This document shows, in pieces, positions 17,555 to 26,040 of a stretch of DNA of 64,000 bases. Every line of letters begins with the position of its first letter. Positions within the stretch are counted from its first letter, which is position 1. The stretch covers positions 992,001-1,056,000 of the forward strand of contig OZ240685.1 in NCBI GenBank assembly GCA_965199135.1, given 5' to 3'. Made by a program: the position numbers and the translations under genes. Origin of the DNA: EB88 sp965199135 (GTDB lineage: Bacteria; Acidobacteriota; Terriglobia; Terriglobales; Acidobacteriaceae). The notes beneath the pieces were generated by a model. The model worked only from the letters and a program-made list of their open reading frames with translations. It made no database searches and had not been told where the DNA came from.

Positions 17555-19357
17555 TTACCCGAGGCCTGTCACCTTGACGCGGTGAACTTCGTCGACGTCG
17601 CGCGCGACAGGCGCTCTTCGTGATGAAAGCAAGAGCAGGGCCGCGAGGATCAGGAATCCCAGTACGCTGGCGATCCGCCCGAGGGTCACAGCCGAGGTCG
17701 GGGCAGTGTGACTGACGCGGATTGAGACAGGTCCGGCAGGCACGGTGATGCGCGTAAAGCCTGTGCTCCGGTCGAGCGTGAGCATAGCGCGGGATGAGCC
17801 GGTGAGCTGCTCATCCGGAAAGTAGAACGTGGGCAGGGTGATAGACACAGGAGCCGGAAGGGTGCCGCGCAGAAGGAGTCCGCCCTCCGCGTTGAAGGTC
17901 TCGATGAGGCCCGGCGGCGGAGTATCCGGGTGTGCGGTGCCATGTTCCCCGGGGATAAGCGCCCACTGGTCTTCACTCACATGCCAGCCTGCCGCATGTG
18001 CCGTCGCCGGGAGGTACTCCGGGGGAAAGCTGCGCAGGGTTTCATAAGCAGGCAGCTCGCGCATTCCCTGCGGCGCATAGGCAGGTGTCCGAAACCTTAC
18101 AAAAGTCGGGAACTGTCGCTGATGAAGATCGCCATCTCGGTGAACATATCGACCGAGACCGGGAACAAAGCATTGAGCAACCACAATGCAGCCGAGACAC
18201 GCGAGCGCGATTCGTTCGCGACGCTTATCTTTCTCGACCAGCAGCGCAAGCAGGGCTCCTGCAATCACGAGAGCCGCAGGAAAAAGTCTCCATGGGAACT
18301 GCACCATGCGGAGCGGGGTATAGATCCAGAGGGGTGCGAACAGCTCTGTCATGGCAACGAGACAAAGAAGCAGCACGACCAGGAGTACCTTCGCTCGTTG
18401 GGCGTGCGCCATCTCGCCGCGAACCAGCAAGCGGCGAACGGCAACGGCGCAGATGGCGAAACAGAGCAACCAGGTGCTGTAGAGATACAGCTCCTGCGAG
18501 AACAGCGAATACACGCGATATCGAGCGATCGTGAAGAGAAAGTTATTGTGAATGTCGAGGTATTTGTCTCCTCGCCAACCTGTCGGTGTAATGAGGTGCT
18601 GCATCAGCACCGCGGGCAGAACATTGATGCCGGCGACCATCAATCCCAGGCCGGCTGCGCCGACATTCACGAAGAACAGTCGCAGGTCGCGGCAACAGAG
18701 GAGGTACACGGCAAGAACGACGAACGCCAAAAGTGTCTGCGGCAGGTGACAGCAGGCAAGAGCCGCGTACAGCAGCGACAGGTAGACACACTGTCGCGCA
18801 GGACGATGCGCAAGCGGCCCCTTGCTGTCCACGACCAGGAAGAGCAGCGGGATAAGAGCGGTCGCTGCGATCTCTGCGTAGCCGACCCGCCCGATGGGAT
18901 TGAGCAACATGGCAAAGGGCGCGCAGAGAAACAGGAGCGCCCCGCAATCGGCTGCGCGCCACCCTGTGTGAAGCCGCAGCAGAGATCGACAGGTGAAGAA
19001 GCTGATGAGACGGAACAGCCCGATACCGAGCAGAAGTCCGGCAGACGCGCTCACATGCAGGAAGAGGGCGAACGCCGCGGCAATCAGAAAGGGAACGCGC
19101 CCGTAGAAGTAGAAGACGGGAGAGCCGAGGCCCATATTGCTGCTGCTGATCCAGCGAGGGAAAACATCTCCTCCCCGCAGTGAGTCGACATAGCCCTGGA
19201 TGATCTGCAGATTGAAGTTGGCATCCGCAGCGCCGGTGGCCCCCACAACGGGAAGTCCGAATAGGAGCGGACCGCCAACACAAAGGAAGACCAGCAGGAA
19301 AACCAAGAACGTCCAAGGGAGGCCTGGCTGGCCGCTGCGGGAAAGAGTCTTTGTCAT
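17555..19357 (-). CDS. Polytopic membrane protein, PTPS_related/glycosyltransferase-like
   Basis: A TTG one codon upstream is also possible; the ATG at 19357 was chosen, giving 600 residues. There are roughly ten hydrophobic helices in the first 400 residues, starting WTFLVFLLVFLCVGG. A short loop FPRWISSSNMGLGSPVFYFY follows the first helix; R-W..GLGSP-F-FY is typical of the polytopic '6-pyruvoyl-tetrahydropterin synthase-related' family, which resembles C-type glycosyltransferases. A soluble C-terminal domain (about 420-565) ends in one helix and a basic tail. It is paralogous to the truncated gene at 1-531. Role is inferred to be in envelope glycan handling; no catalytic motif was identified. 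The stop lies 45 bp from the mutS2 start, so co-transcription is possible. Confidence 0.75.
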   Translation of the reverse strand: MTKTLSRSGQPGLPWTFLVFLLVFLCVGGPLLFGLPVVGATGAADANFNLQIIQGYVDSLRGGDVFPRWISSSNMGLGSPVFYFYGRVPFLIAAAFALFLHVSASAGLLLGIGLFRLISFFTCRSLLRLHTGWRAADCGALLFLCAPFAMLLNPIGRVGYAEIAATALIPLLFLVVDSKGPLAHRPARQCVYLSLLYAALACCHLPQTLLAFVVLAVYLLCCRDLRLFFVNVGAAGLGLMVAGINVLPAVLMQHLITPTGWRGDKYLDIHNNFLFTIARYRVYSLFSQELYLYSTWLLCFAICAVAVRRLLVRGEMAHAQRAKVLLVVLLLCLVAMTELFAPLWIYTPLRMVQFPWRLFPAALVIAGALLALLVEKDKRRERIALACLGCIVVAQCFVPGLGRYVHRDGDLHQRQFPTFVRFRTPAYAPQGMRELPAYETLRSFPPEYLPATAHAAGWHVSEDQWALIPGEHGTAHPDTPPPGLIETFNAEGGLLLRGTLPAPVSITLPTFYFPDEQLTGSSRAMLTLDRSTGFTRITVPAGPVSIRVSHTAPTSAVTLGRIASVLGFLILAALLLLSSRRAPVARDVDEVHRVKVTGLG

Positions 19358-19560
19358 CAATCAAAACCTGCGTCGTTCATCCAGATTTTTATCTTGCCAA
19401 GGCGCGTTGGCAGACAAGCGATCAGCCTACTGTGCGAGCCTGTGGGTCGGCGAAACTCTCCCTGAGTGTATCCAGAAAGCCGTGCACGGCAAGGCTGCTG
19501 GGCGCTGGTTGTGTTTTGGATTGCAGTGACTGCTCTGCGGGTGAACTCTGACCGGGACCC

Positions 19561-19603
19561 GCTTGGAACCTCGCCTGGAACCTCGCTTGGAACCTCGCTT
19601 GGA
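19561..19603. repeat. 12-bp tandem repeat, about 3.5 copies
   Basis: Three consecutive units GCTTGGAACCTC, GCCTGGAACCTC and GCTTGGAACCTC are followed by a partial GCTTGGA. The array is non-coding and too short and regular for a CRISPR. Confidence 0.8.
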
Positions 19604-19662
19604 CCAAAGCAGGAGCGCATGGCTACGATCAGAGACGGCTGCCAGACGCGCCTTGACGAGGA

Positions 19663-19689
19663 GAGGGCCAGGCTTCTGGCCTGGCCCTC
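19663..19689 (-). terminator. Strong hairpin after the small membrane protein gene
   Basis: GAGGGCCAGG (19663-19672) and CCTGGCCCTC (19680-19689) pair perfectly over ten bases with a seven-base loop, six bases past the stop of the gene at 19696. No T-run is present on either side, so it may terminate or just protect the 3' end. Confidence 0.5.
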
Positions 19690-19695
19690 CTAGAC

Positions 19696-19953
19696 TTAGC
19701 GACGTGCTCCACGACGGCTTGGCGGTCGGATGTCCTGCACTGGATCACTGTCAACGAATGCGGGCAGCGCCCGGTCTACCGTCCAAACGATGATTGCGAC
19801 AGCACCTGCTTCGGCAGCGAGTACAAACCCGAACAGTATCCAGTTCGTGGTGCCCCACATGCTTGTATCAAACCCACGAAAGAAGAAGAACCACTCCCCC
19901 GACAGCATCATCAAGAAGAGCACCGAAAAAAAGATCCAGAACCTGGGCGTCAC
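19696..19953 (-). CDS. Small two-helix membrane protein
   Basis: The 85-residue protein begins MTPRFWIFFSVLFLMMLSGEWFFFF and has a second helix near 38-60 (WILFGFVLAAEAGAVAIIVW), then a polar tail DIRPPSRRGARR. The hydrophobic pattern with flanking charges and a hairpin right after the stop support a real gene. No family was recognised. It lies between dnaN and a hairpin on the same strand, with only 27 bp to the dnaN stop, so it could be expressed from the dnaN transcript. Confidence 0.6.
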   Translation of the reverse strand: MTPRFWIFFSVLFLMMLSGEWFFFFRGFDTSMWGTTNWILFGFVLAAEAGAVAIIVWTVDRALPAFVDSDPVQDIRPPSRRGARR

Positions 19954-19980
19954 ACCTGCTCCTGTCCACGCACCCGGGAT

Positions 19981-21204
19981 TCAAATGCGCATTGGCATGA
20001 TGATATATCGGTAACGCGCATCTTCCTGGGTATCTTCAGGCCTCATCTGCCCTGCAGATTGTGCATCCTTGAACTCCAGCCGCACTTCGCCTGCCCCGCC
20101 GATCGCCTTCAGGAAGTCCAGAAGGTACTGCGAGTTGAAGCCAACCACGATGGGATCGAAGTTATAGGGGGTCTCGATAACATCTTCGCTTTCGCCCGCC
20201 TCATTCGAGGAGGACGAGATACGCAACTCATTCTGCTCGAGCCGGACCTTGATCGCGCCTGAACGCTCATCGGCAAACTGCGCCACGCGCTGGATCGATT
20301 GTTGCAACTCTTCGGTTCGAACCACCAGGAACTTCGAGTTATCCCTCGGCAGGACCGCTTCATAGTTCGGGAAGTTCCCGGAGAGCTTGCGGCTGGTCAG
20401 GACGCGGGGGCCGATGCGGAAGTACAGCTGGTGTTCGTCATCGGCAAACTCAACCTCGGTTGCCTCGGTGTTGTTGAGAAGTCCCTGGAGCTCCTGCAGC
20501 GCCTTGCGCGGCACCAGGATCTTGCGCTCGCCGGTGATGTTCGGCAGCGTCTCACCGGTCTTCTCGATATGTGCCAGCCGGTGGCCATCCGTTGCGACCA
20601 TCGCCAGAGACTCGGCCTTGAGGATCAGGAGCGCGCCATTGAGCGTGTAGCGTGATTCCTCGTTCGAGATGGCGAAGATGGTTTTCGCGATCATTCCCTT
20701 CAGCGAGGTGGCGGGGATGCGCGTGCCACAGCCGACCGGAAACTCCGGCACCTGCGGGAAGTTCGCCCGCGCCATGCCCACCATCTTGGTGTTGGAGCGA
20801 CCCGCCCGGATCTGCACCCAGTGGTTGTCCATCAGCTTGATCGAGAGGTCGCCATCGGGCAGCAGCTTGATGTAGTCATACAGCTTGCGCGCAGGGATGG
20901 TGCAGGAGCCCGACTTCTTGACCTTGGCTGCGCAGGCGGTGCGCAGGCTCTGGTCCAGGTCGGTCGCTGTGATCTCCAGCCGGTCTTCGGTGGCCTCGAA
21001 GAGAAAATTCGACAGGATCGGGATCGTGGTCTTGCGTTCAACCACGCTCTGGGCCGCCGTCAGCTCCCGGAGAAGGGCTGCCTTGCTGACCGTGATCTCC
21101 ATGACAGCATTGTTCGTCATGCCGGACGCCCCACCGGTCAGTACGGCTGCCGGGGCGTTTGCTGCCTCGGTGCCTGTCTCCTGCTCCAACCCTGCTTCTG
21201 CCAT
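19981..21204 (-). CDS. dnaN: DNA polymerase III beta subunit (sliding clamp)
   Basis: Homodimeric clamp that tethers the replicative polymerase. The conserved body starts at MEITVSKAALLRELTAAQSVV (ATG at 21102). It continues through TIPILSNFLFEATEDRLEITATDLDQS, KGMIAKTIFAISNEESRYTLNG, VATDGHRLA and the C-terminal YIIMPMRI, a typical clamp end. From 21102 the protein is 373 residues, the usual size. The ATG at 21204 is preceded by AAAGGGG at good spacing, whereas 21102 has no ribosome site, so a 34-residue Ala/Glu/Gly-rich N-terminal extension is possible; an ATG at 21120 is a further option. dnaA is not in the window, but the 760 bp upstream contain DnaA-box-like motifs. Confidence 0.97.
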   Translation of the reverse strand: MAEAGLEQETGTEAANAPAAVLTGGASGMTNNAVMEITVSKAALLRELTAAQSVVERKTTIPILSNFLFEATEDRLEITATDLDQSLRTACAAKVKKSGSCTIPARKLYDYIKLLPDGDLSIKLMDNHWVQIRAGRSNTKMVGMARANFPQVPEFPVGCGTRIPATSLKGMIAKTIFAISNEESRYTLNGALLILKAESLAMVATDGHRLAHIEKTGETLPNITGERKILVPRKALQELQGLLNNTEATEVEFADDEHQLYFRIGPRVLTSRKLSGNFPNYEAVLPRDNSKFLVVRTEELQQSIQRVAQFADERSGAIKVRLEQNELRISSSSNEAGESEDVIETPYNFDPIVVGFNSQYLLDFLKAIGGAGEVRLEFKDAQSAGQMRPEDTQEDARYRYIIMPMRI

Positions 21205-21964
21205 TCTGTGCCCCTTTGCCGGTTCTGGCGCCACTGTACACCACGCCCCGGGCCATGATCGATGGTTTGTCGGGGAAGACACCCATGCCCCGGCGTCCTC
21301 TCCATTCTATGAGCGCCCTCGCGTTTCGGCGCTCTGCAAAAGCAGCCGTGTTGTGAGGGAAAAACAGACTGCCTCATTCGAGGTGAGTTCCCTGGCTTTC
21401 GCCCCTCGTCGCCCCCGGTATTCCACCGTTTCCACAGCGGGTGTGCGAAAGCCGTCAGGGACGCCCGAACTGGAGGAGCGGCTGCGACGGCTGCTTTTAG
21501 CTTTTCCAAAAAGGGATAGAAAACAGCAGCCGTAACCGTTTGGTGAGGAAAACAGGAAAACTTCCCCGAAATGTGTACCCAGGCTTTCCGCACGAGTGCC
21601 CTGTTTTCCAAAATCGGGTCACGCCCTCACGCAAAAGGGGAACAACCGGGAACCCAACCCTGGATCTGTTCCGGCTTCTCCCACTTCCTCACAAGCAGTC
21701 CAGCTGCCCGTGTGTAAATCGGGGCGGCCGCTCAGGAAAAGCAGGTTTCGGTCAGCGCAGACGGGCTTAGCCAGGCGCCTGCTTTTCCACCTGTACCTGC
21801 TTCTCCACTTTTCCCTGGCTGTGTGGAAAGAGCAGGGCACAATTTGGTCCAGCGAAAGCCCTGTACCCGAGTATGGAATCCGGAAGGGCAACGCCGTCAC
21901 GCCCGGATGCTCCTTATATCCAGGCGGACAGCAACGCCGGATCTGCTCGAAGAACGGAGTACCC
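21205..21964. other. 760-bp non-coding region upstream of dnaN, candidate replication origin
   Basis: This is the longest gene-free stretch in the window, between divergent dnaN and the DUF4142 gene. It holds near-matches (one mismatch) to the DnaA-box consensus TTWTNCACA: GTTTCCACA (21428-21436), ATTTACACA on the minus strand (21711-21719), TTTTCCACC (21783-21791) and CTTTCCACA on the minus strand (21822-21830). TTTTCC/GGAAAA words are locally frequent (about 21500-21830). No perfect DnaA box was found, and no obvious AT-rich unwinding stretch. It also holds the promoters of both flanking genes. Confidence 0.35.
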
Positions 21965-22504
21965 ATGAAGCACACAGCATCCATCCGGGCATCCGCCCTC
22001 ACACTCAGCCTTCTATTCGCGTCCGCTGCGGCAGGAGTCGCGCACGCCCAGGCCACCGACCAGGACAAGCATTTCCTTGACGACACGGCCAAGGATTCGA
22101 ACTACGAGATCCGCACCGGCCAACTGGCCCTCCAGAAGAGCCCCAGTGCCGATGTGAAGCAGTACGCGACCATGGTCATTCACGATCACACCGCCCTGCT
22201 CGGCGAGGTACGGGCCGCAGATGCCGCAGCAAAGGTGACCCCGCCTGACAAGGGCAGCATGTCCCTTAGCGAAGACGCGAGCTACGCCAAGCTAAAGCTG
22301 CTGAGTGGAGCATCCTTCGACAAGAGCTATATCCAGGGCCTGATCAAGGGCAACCAGGACAGCGTCCAGCAGGGCAAAGATGAGGCCGCAAACACGAAGA
22401 TTCCGGCCGTGAAAAGCCTTGCGAACCACCGGGTTGCGCTCGATACCAAGCATGCGAAGAAGGCAGATGCCCTGGCGGCAGCCCACCACGTCAAGGCCGA
22501 CTAG
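21965..22504 (+). CDS. DUF4142-family periplasmic protein
   Basis: This 179-residue protein has a signal peptide (TLSLLFASAAAGVAHAQA). The DUF4142 helical domain follows: DDTAKDSNYEIRTGQLALQKS, VKQYATMVIHDHTALLGEV, FDKSYIQGLIKGNQDSVQ and ALDTKHAKKADALAA. This ferritin-like helical bundle family (formerly annotated as putative outer-membrane proteins) is common in soil bacteria; its function is not established. The ATG follows an ACGGAG ribosome site. It is monocistronic: the next gene converges from the other strand, 83 bp away. Confidence 0.9.
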   Translation: MKHTASIRASALTLSLLFASAAAGVAHAQATDQDKHFLDDTAKDSNYEIRTGQLALQKSPSADVKQYATMVIHDHTALLGEVRAADAAAKVTPPDKGSMSLSEDASYAKLKLLSGASFDKSYIQGLIKGNQDSVQQGKDEAANTKIPAVKSLANHRVALDTKHAKKADALAAAHHVKAD

Positions 22505-22586
22505 CGCCTGTTCCGACGGACGGGATGGCGGCAGTTCGGGATGTCAACCGTGGGTTTCGGGATCTCATCCAGAACGGGCCGCCCTG

Positions 22587-24644
22587 CTAGGATCCTTTGC
22601 CGCTTCCCAGGGTGATCCGTACCCCAAAACGTGCCAACTGTGGCGTGCCGAGCGTCAGGATAGGGGTTTTGCCAACAGGAATCGAACGGTCGAGGAGGTT
22701 CTCGACCGCTAAGAAGACTTCGTATCGCGAGCGGAAGGTGTGCGAGGCGTAGACATCGAAGCGTGCGTAGCCGTTCAGCTTGTGCTGGTTAGCGTCGTCA
22801 TCGTACTGGCGTCCGCTTTCACGAACCTGAAGACTCAGGAGCCCCACGCGTGGCTGTTGCGCGGTCACCTGCAGGGTGCCAGTGTTGCGTGGCACCTGCG
22901 GGATCCATAAGCCCACCAGCTGGGGCTCGGGCGCGAACTGGGTCACCATGGCTCGCGCGAACTGGTACCCGCCCGTGAACTCGAGCCAGCTCCTGGGGTG
23001 CAGGGTGCCATCGAGCGACACCCCCCGGGAGCGGATCTGCCCCAGGTTTTCGCGCATCAGCGTAGTTGCCGTTGGGGTGGTCGAGAGCGTCAGCGCGGTG
23101 ATTGGCCGGTTGACCTCGGTCCAGAAGTAGCTTGCACGCCAGCTTGCACCCCATCGCGAGGGCACCTCGCCGGCGATCCCGGTCTCCCAGCCGGTGGCGC
23201 GCTCCGAGCGCAGGCCTGGGTTCGCGAGCGTGGTCTGCTGCCCCACCTGACCTGTGCGGTAAAGCTCATTCTCGGTCGGCGCACGATAGGCGCGGAAGGC
23301 GCTCGCGCTGGCGGCGAGATTGTGCCGGAGCCGCCTCGAAATGCCCGCCCGGGGGTCGACCACCGTCTGGTTGATGCTTGGCAGTGGCGTTTTCTTGCCT
23401 GTACTGAGCGAGTAGGCCGCGGCATCTGCATTGCGGAAGTGGTCGACGCGCGCTGATGCGCTCACGAGCCAGGGACCCGGGGTCCACAACGCCTCGGCAT
23501 AGCCTCCACCGTCGGTCTGGCGGGCGGTCGTGCTGGTGGCTGCTGCACCCCGGGCGGTGGGGTATTCATCGTCCTCGGCGCGCACATCGCGAATGTCTGC
23601 GCCGGCAAGGCCCACGATGCCTGGTGAGAATGCATGCCGCCAGCGCAGCGCGGCGCCAAGCTCGTCGGCCGGGTCAAAGGCGTTGCGGGTCAGCGTTTCG
23701 CTGCCGCGGCCTGCAGCCACCGACGAGAAGCTCTGCCGAAACTGCTCATTGCTGCCCCACGCGCGGCCCTGCCAGTCGCGGAGATCGAGCCCAGCGACAT
23801 AGCGCCACAGCCGCGTCGAGTTGCCGGTTAGAGGTGTGCCGTTGTGGCGGCTCTCGTTCAGGACATTGCCCCGCAGCCACACGCCATCGCCGGCGGGGCC
23901 GAACGCCCGTTCGCCCAGCATCAGCGCATTCTGCGCGTGCACATTGGAGTTCACATCCACCGCGCCGCGTAGCGCAGGCGCCACGAGGGTATAGCCGTCG
24001 GTGCCGATCAGCCCGGCCGCGACCATGCCACTCCAGAGGGCGGAACCACCCCGCAGCCGCACGCCGTTCTGGTTTTCTGCCTCGGCGCCGTAGCCGCTTT
24101 CAAGCGTCAGCTCCGGGCCGTTGCCGGCAGGCCGCGAGGGCACCGGCGTCAGCTGCAGCACGCCGCCGACCGCGCTTGAGCCGTAGAGATCGCTGACCCC
24201 GCCGCGTACCACCTCGATGCGGCCGACGGAGAGATCGGGCAGCTCCTCCCAATGCACCCAGCCGCCATAGGAATCGTTCAGCGGCACGTCGCCCAGCAGC
24301 ACCAGCGTCCGGCTTGCGGCCGTGGAGCCGAGCCCCCGCAGCGAAACACCTTCCGTCGTCGGGTTGGCGACGAGCGACGAGCTGCGGCGAAACAGGTCAA
24401 AGCCGGGCACCGTGCGGAGTTTGCCGTCGAGTGAAACCGGGGCGGCTTCGGAGAGCTTCTTCGCGGTAAGCACCCGGGTGCTCACCGGGCTGTCGAGCGC
24501 TGCCACCGGCGAGCGGTACGCCGACACCTCCATACTTTCTGTCTGGACCGGAATCGCAGGAGAGGCCGGCGCTGTTTGCGCTATGGCCAGCAACCTCGCA
24601 GCCAGCAACACCAGAAGAACCAGAGCAGAACGAAGCACGATCAC
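22587..24644 (-). CDS. TonB-dependent receptor (BtuB/FepA-like, no carboxypeptidase-like domain)
   Basis: The 685-residue protein has a signal peptide to about residue 22 and a TonB-box-like segment (VQTESMEVSAY). The plug carries LDGKLRTVPGFDLFRR, GVSLRGLGSTAASRTLVLLGDVPLND and IEVVRGGVSDLYGSSAVGGVLQL. A 22-strand-type barrel then ends ...RFGVRITLGSGKGS. It lacks the regulatory-like domain of the Oar-type receptors here and resembles small-ligand receptors for vitamin B12 or siderophores. Its start overlaps the folK stop by four bases (ATGA), an unusual partnership that implies translational coupling. The ligand is undetermined; a cobalamin adenosyltransferase gene lies 9 kb away, but no B12 riboswitch was seen. 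Confidence 0.92.
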   Translation of the reverse strand: MIVLRSALVLLVLLAARLLAIAQTAPASPAIPVQTESMEVSAYRSPVAALDSPVSTRVLTAKKLSEAAPVSLDGKLRTVPGFDLFRRSSSLVANPTTEGVSLRGLGSTAASRTLVLLGDVPLNDSYGGWVHWEELPDLSVGRIEVVRGGVSDLYGSSAVGGVLQLTPVPSRPAGNGPELTLESGYGAEAENQNGVRLRGGSALWSGMVAAGLIGTDGYTLVAPALRGAVDVNSNVHAQNALMLGERAFGPAGDGVWLRGNVLNESRHNGTPLTGNSTRLWRYVAGLDLRDWQGRAWGSNEQFRQSFSSVAAGRGSETLTRNAFDPADELGAALRWRHAFSPGIVGLAGADIRDVRAEDDEYPTARGAAATSTTARQTDGGGYAEALWTPGPWLVSASARVDHFRNADAAAYSLSTGKKTPLPSINQTVVDPRAGISRRLRHNLAASASAFRAYRAPTENELYRTGQVGQQTTLANPGLRSERATGWETGIAGEVPSRWGASWRASYFWTEVNRPITALTLSTTPTATTLMRENLGQIRSRGVSLDGTLHPRSWLEFTGGYQFARAMVTQFAPEPQLVGLWIPQVPRNTGTLQVTAQQPRVGLLSLQVRESGRQYDDDANQHKLNGYARFDVYASHTFRSRYEVFLAVENLLDRSIPVGKTPILTLGTPQLARFGVRITLGSGKGS

Positions 24645-25201
24645 GCCCCATCCAGCAGGGTGGGCAACGCGAGCCTCGTGACGCTCTGTTCCCCTGTTGC
24701 GCCCAGAAGCTCCTGGATGGTGCGATGAAGGATCGGGTGCACAACGGCTGGCGCAATCTCCCCCAAGGGGGCGAGCACAAACCGACGCGTGTGCATGGCT
24801 GGATGCGGCAGCGTCACACCCGGTGCCTCATGAACCGTCGCAACCCACTGACCCGTCGTCCGGTCGAGTTCCTCGGCAAGCAGGAGATCGAGATCGAGCG
24901 TGCGTGGTCCTTTTGGGGCGCCGTTGCGCACGCGTCCGTATTTCCGCTCCAGATCGAGCAATTGCGCCAGAAGCTTTGTCGGCACGACTCTGGTGTGCAG
25001 CTCGACTGCGCCATTTACAAAGGCAGGTTGACCCCGGACCGGCCCCACCGGCTCGGTTCGCCACAAGCCGGAGCCGGCGACCACGGTGCCGAGCTGGCCG
25101 AGCGCCCGTGTCGCCGAGCGAAGCGTCCACTCCGGTGCCGCGCCCTGCCAGGCGAGATTTCCCCCCAGGCCGATAAACACGCGCCTTGCTTCGTTCCCCA
25201 T
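24641..25201 (-). CDS. folK: 2-amino-4-hydroxy-6-hydroxymethyldihydropteridine pyrophosphokinase
   Basis: FolK transfers pyrophosphate from ATP to 6-hydroxymethyl-dihydropterin in folate synthesis. The 186-residue product contains VFIGLGGNLA at the N-terminus, a QPAFVNGAVEL segment (typical P-F-x-N-x-V) and the signature GPRTLDLDLLL (about 100-110), where the Asp residues bind magnesium. HPAMHTRRFVLAPLGEIAP follows, as in other HPPKs. The 3' end overlaps the TonB-receptor gene by four bases. folC, another folate gene, is 20 kb away in the same window; the rest of the pathway is not present. Confidence 0.95.
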   Translation of the reverse strand: MGNEARRVFIGLGGNLAWQGAAPEWTLRSATRALGQLGTVVAGSGLWRTEPVGPVRGQPAFVNGAVELHTRVVPTKLLAQLLDLERKYGRVRNGAPKGPRTLDLDLLLAEELDRTTGQWVATVHEAPGVTLPHPAMHTRRFVLAPLGEIAPAVVHPILHRTIQELLGATGEQSVTRLALPTLLDGA

Positions 25202-25259
25202 CCCCTGAGTCTAGAGTGTTCTGTGCGCGATCGAGGTTCACGCTGGAGCAGTCGCTAGA

Positions 25260-26036
25260 ATGACGGGTATGCGTTTCGCGTTTTTCGGTGGCTCGTTTGA
25301 TCCCCCGCACCTCGGCCACCTTGCCATCGCAGAAGCGGCCCGCGACCGTCTCCACCTCGACCAGGTGTTGCTTGCGCCGGTTGGCCGTCAGCCGCTCAAG
25401 ACGCATGAGCCCGCACCCTTCGCGGATCGGCTGCACATGGTGAGCCTCCTTACCTCGGGACAGCCTGGGCTGGTTGCCTCCAGCATCGATGCTCCCCGGC
25501 TTGCTCCCGATGCCCGTCCCGGCGAATCCCCACGCTTGCTGCGCAACTACACCGTCGACACCCTGCTGCGCCTGCGGCCTGACCTCCCCGCCGGGGCGAA
25601 ACTCTTCTTTCTCGCCGGTGCGGACTCGTTCCTTACGCTCCACCAGTGGCATCGCGCGGAGGCGCTTGTTGCTCCGATTGAGCCGCCCAACACCGCCCAG
25701 GACAGGCAGGGGGAAGAGGGCTTGCTTACCGGCTGGATCCTCGCCGCACGCCCCGGCTTTCCACTTCACTCGCTCGCCGAGGCGCTTCCTGCGGGTTACG
25801 CCCTGGGTCCGCAGTCTGAGGAGCGCGGCCCCGTGCTGACGCACACGATCTACACCCCTGCTGGCGGCCCGGCGAGTGTGCTCCACCTCCTGCCCGACCT
25901 CGAGGACCCGTCGACGGCCACCGAGATCCGCGAAGCGCTCGCTACAGGCCGCAGCGCGCCGCACCTGCTGCCTCGTGTCAGTGACTATATTCGTGACCAC
26001 CGGCTCTACACGCCCGACGAGCGCATGCTAGGGTAA
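25260..26036 (+). CDS. nadD: Nicotinate-nucleotide adenylyltransferase
   Basis: NadD makes nicotinic acid adenine dinucleotide from NaMN and ATP in NAD synthesis. The 258-residue protein begins with the nucleotidyltransferase motif FFGGSFDPPHLGH (residues 8-20), with the H-x-G-H variant HLGH. It carries FLAGADSFLTLHQWHRAEAL in the middle and STATEIREAL (ISSTxIR-type) near the C-terminus. It is longer than many NadDs (about 210) because of a loop around 150-190. A second ATG three codons in is also possible. It is followed after four bases by rsfS, the common bacterial nadD-rsfS arrangement. Confidence 0.95.
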   Translation: MTGMRFAFFGGSFDPPHLGHLAIAEAARDRLHLDQVLLAPVGRQPLKTHEPAPFADRLHMVSLLTSGQPGLVASSIDAPRLAPDARPGESPRLLRNYTVDTLLRLRPDLPAGAKLFFLAGADSFLTLHQWHRAEALVAPIEPPNTAQDRQGEEGLLTGWILAARPGFPLHSLAEALPAGYALGPQSEERGPVLTHTIYTPAGGPASVLHLLPDLEDPSTATEIREALATGRSAPHLLPRVSDYIRDHRLYTPDERMLG

Positions 26037-26040
26037 ACCT

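Larger units (their letters stand above)
19358..19695. other. 338-bp intergenic region with short tandem repeats and a hairpin
   Basis: It lies between the start of the polytopic membrane protein (minus strand) and the stop of the small membrane protein (minus strand). It contains the promoter side of the former, a 12-bp tandem repeat (19561-19603) and a strong hairpin (19663-19689). Short open frames here look non-coding. Confidence 0.5.

Noticed and set aside
19561..19603. Short repeats as a CRISPR array
   Set aside because: Units are 12 bp and directly adjacent, without spacers; no cas genes.
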